From the NCBI GenBank assembly GCA_965224595.1, contig OZ245058.1, positions 1,550,001 to 1,614,000 on the forward strand: 64,000 bases of DNA, read 5' to 3'. The translations under genes and the position numbers were made by a program. The number at the start of each line of letters is the position of its first letter. Positions within the stretch are counted from its first letter, which is position 1. A model generated the notes under the pieces. The model worked only from the letters and a program-made list of their open reading frames with translations. It did not search any database and had not been told where the DNA came from. Below are positions 63,188 through 64,000 of the stretch, in pieces. The stretch is from Aliivibrio_A sp016764915. Its GTDB lineage: Bacteria; Pseudomonadota; Gammaproteobacteria; Enterobacterales; Vibrionaceae.

Positions 63188-63302
63188 ATCTACTGCCCAC
63201 CCCTATGCTAATACACTGTAATTTAAATGTATGTTGTTGGTGTTAAAAATGCGTTGTAGAACTCAGTACCAATTAATATTTTTTAGCCGAAGAAATAACG
63301 GG

Positions 63303-63346
63303 CTGTCACATACTCTTCAATTAACTGCAACACAAGTGTCATAACT
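63303..63346. promoter_or_regulatory. Pho-box-like array upstream of pstS
   Basis: Four 11-bp units in phase: CTGTCACATAC, TCTTCAATTAA, CTGCAACACAA and GTGTCATAACT. The first and last fit the PhoB half-site CTGTCAT and the third partly fits. This layout suits PhoB control of the phosphate-binding protein gene 72 bp downstream. Binding is inferred. The rest of the 63188-63417 gap shows nothing else. Confidence 0.55.
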
Positions 63347-63417
63347 CTTTTTTAAAGTAGCTCGGTCTTAACAACTTAATGAACAAACGGCAATGATGCC
63401 ACTTTAAGGATTATTTA

Positions 63418-64000
63418 ATGAAAAAGTCAGTGATTGGCGCAGTAGCGCTTTTAAGTGCGATGACCATCAACCCTGCGTCTGCAAAAGAGACTATCTCTGT
63501 TGTAGGTTCAAATACGGTAACTGTACTCATGGAAGTCTATTCCGAAGTTTATAACAAGCAAAATCCAGATGTATTTATTGAAGTTCAAGGCCCTGGCTCT
63601 TCAGCAGGCATAAAAGCAGCTAAAAACGGTTCTGCCGATTTAGGCATGGCCTCTCGCAATTTAAAATCAAAAGAAAAAGAAGCGACATTGAAAACGGTTA
63701 CGATTGCAAGAGACGGTATTGCTGTCGCAGTAAACAAAAATAACTCAGTGAACAATCTAACTAAAGAGCAAATAAGCTCAATCTACAAAGGTGACATTAC
63801 AAACTGGAAAGATGTAGGTGGTAAAGACCAACCTATCGTAGTGATTACTCGTGATACAGCATCGGGTACTCGTGGTGCATTTGAAGATATCATGAAACTT
63901 AAGAAGAAGATCTCAGGCGTTAAAGTATCTGCGATTTCACAAAAAGCCCAAGTAGCTAATGGTAATGGTGCGATAAAAACCATGGTTGCTAGCAATCCAT
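63418..64000 (+). CDS. pstS: PstS-like phosphate-binding protein (5' part; continues beyond window)
   Basis: Frame open from ATG 63418 to the window edge, about 194 residues. Signal peptide VIGAVALLSAMTINPASA, then ISVVGSNTVTVLMEVYSE, VQGPGSSAGIKAAKNGSADLGMASR (phosphate-binding loop), GIAVAVNKNN, IYKGDITNWKDVGG and ITRDTASGTRGAFED. These match the PstS family. Periplasmic receptor of the Pst phosphate importer. AAGGA lies seven bases before the ATG. Confidence 0.92.
   Translation, partial: MKKSVIGAVALLSAMTINPASAKETISVVGSNTVTVLMEVYSEVYNKQNPDVFIEVQGPGSSAGIKAAKNGSADLGMASRNLKSKEKEATLKTVTIARDGIAVAVNKNNSVNNLTKEQISSIYKGDITNWKDVGGKDQPIVVITRDTASGTRGAFEDIMKLKKKISGVKVSAISQKAQVANGNGAIKTMVASNP

Overview
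The window looks like part of a Vibrionaceae genome (Vibrio, Aliivibrio or Photobacterium type). The gene content suggests a secondary chromosome or a chromosome/plasmid mosaic. Pointers are a second FabH, SanA with DUF3392, a large D-lactate dehydrogenase, RluF, folE/moeA/moeB, many GGDEF/EAL and chemotaxis genes, and moderate-to-low GC throughout. The species cannot be named from sequence alone. No insertion sequence, CRISPR array or rRNA was seen.

Layout. 1-3.9 kb: the feoAB ferrous-iron importer (feoB runs off the left edge) with Fur- and FNR-like sites, then a DUF1326/DUF2182 pair and decayed sequence. 3.9-11.7 kb: a complete periplasmic nitrite-reduction (Nrf) locus. nrfA lies on the plus strand, and nrfB-C-D-E-thioredoxin-nrfF and nrfG on the minus strand. 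11.7-17.3 kb: lipid A deacylase, NAD-malic enzyme, DUF3392, SanA and a second FabH. 17.3-21.5 kb: an orphan ParA-type ATPase divergent from a Fur-boxed iron-chelate-type ABC importer. 21.6-27.6 kb: an MFS transporter, D-lactate dehydrogenase and a GGDEF-EAL protein. 27.7-33.8 kb: a plasmid-type Rep_3 initiator gene followed by a four-gene peptide-type ABC importer.

34.0-48.6 kb is bracketed by two 148-bp direct repeats, each containing the same tRNA-Leu(UAA) gene and its terminator. Inside is a five-gene minus-strand operon: three glycosyltransferases, an ABC exporter and a protein with two phosphotransferase (APH-like) kinase domains. It looks like a surface glycan or glycolipid assembly/export system that I cannot match to a named pathway. 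One glycosyltransferase is split at a dnaX-like slippery heptamer. The same interval holds a PTS EIIC-like permease, a LysR/Old-Yellow-Enzyme pair, an EF-hand protein and a large lipoprotein.

48.7-58.1 kb is AT-rich and signal-related: tRNA-Cys, a small lipoprotein, an MCP, an EVL-type EAL protein, a histidine kinase/response regulator pair and two paralogous outer-membrane barrels. Between the barrels lie fragments of rluF, the small lipoprotein and the histidine kinase, the debris of a segmental duplication. The direct repeat TTACA-N4-TTACA precedes both the MCP and the first barrel and suggests one regulon. 58.1-64 kb: rluF, folE, moeA, moeB, a TPR-GAF-GGDEF cyclase and the start of a PstS-like phosphate-binding protein with a Pho-box-like array.
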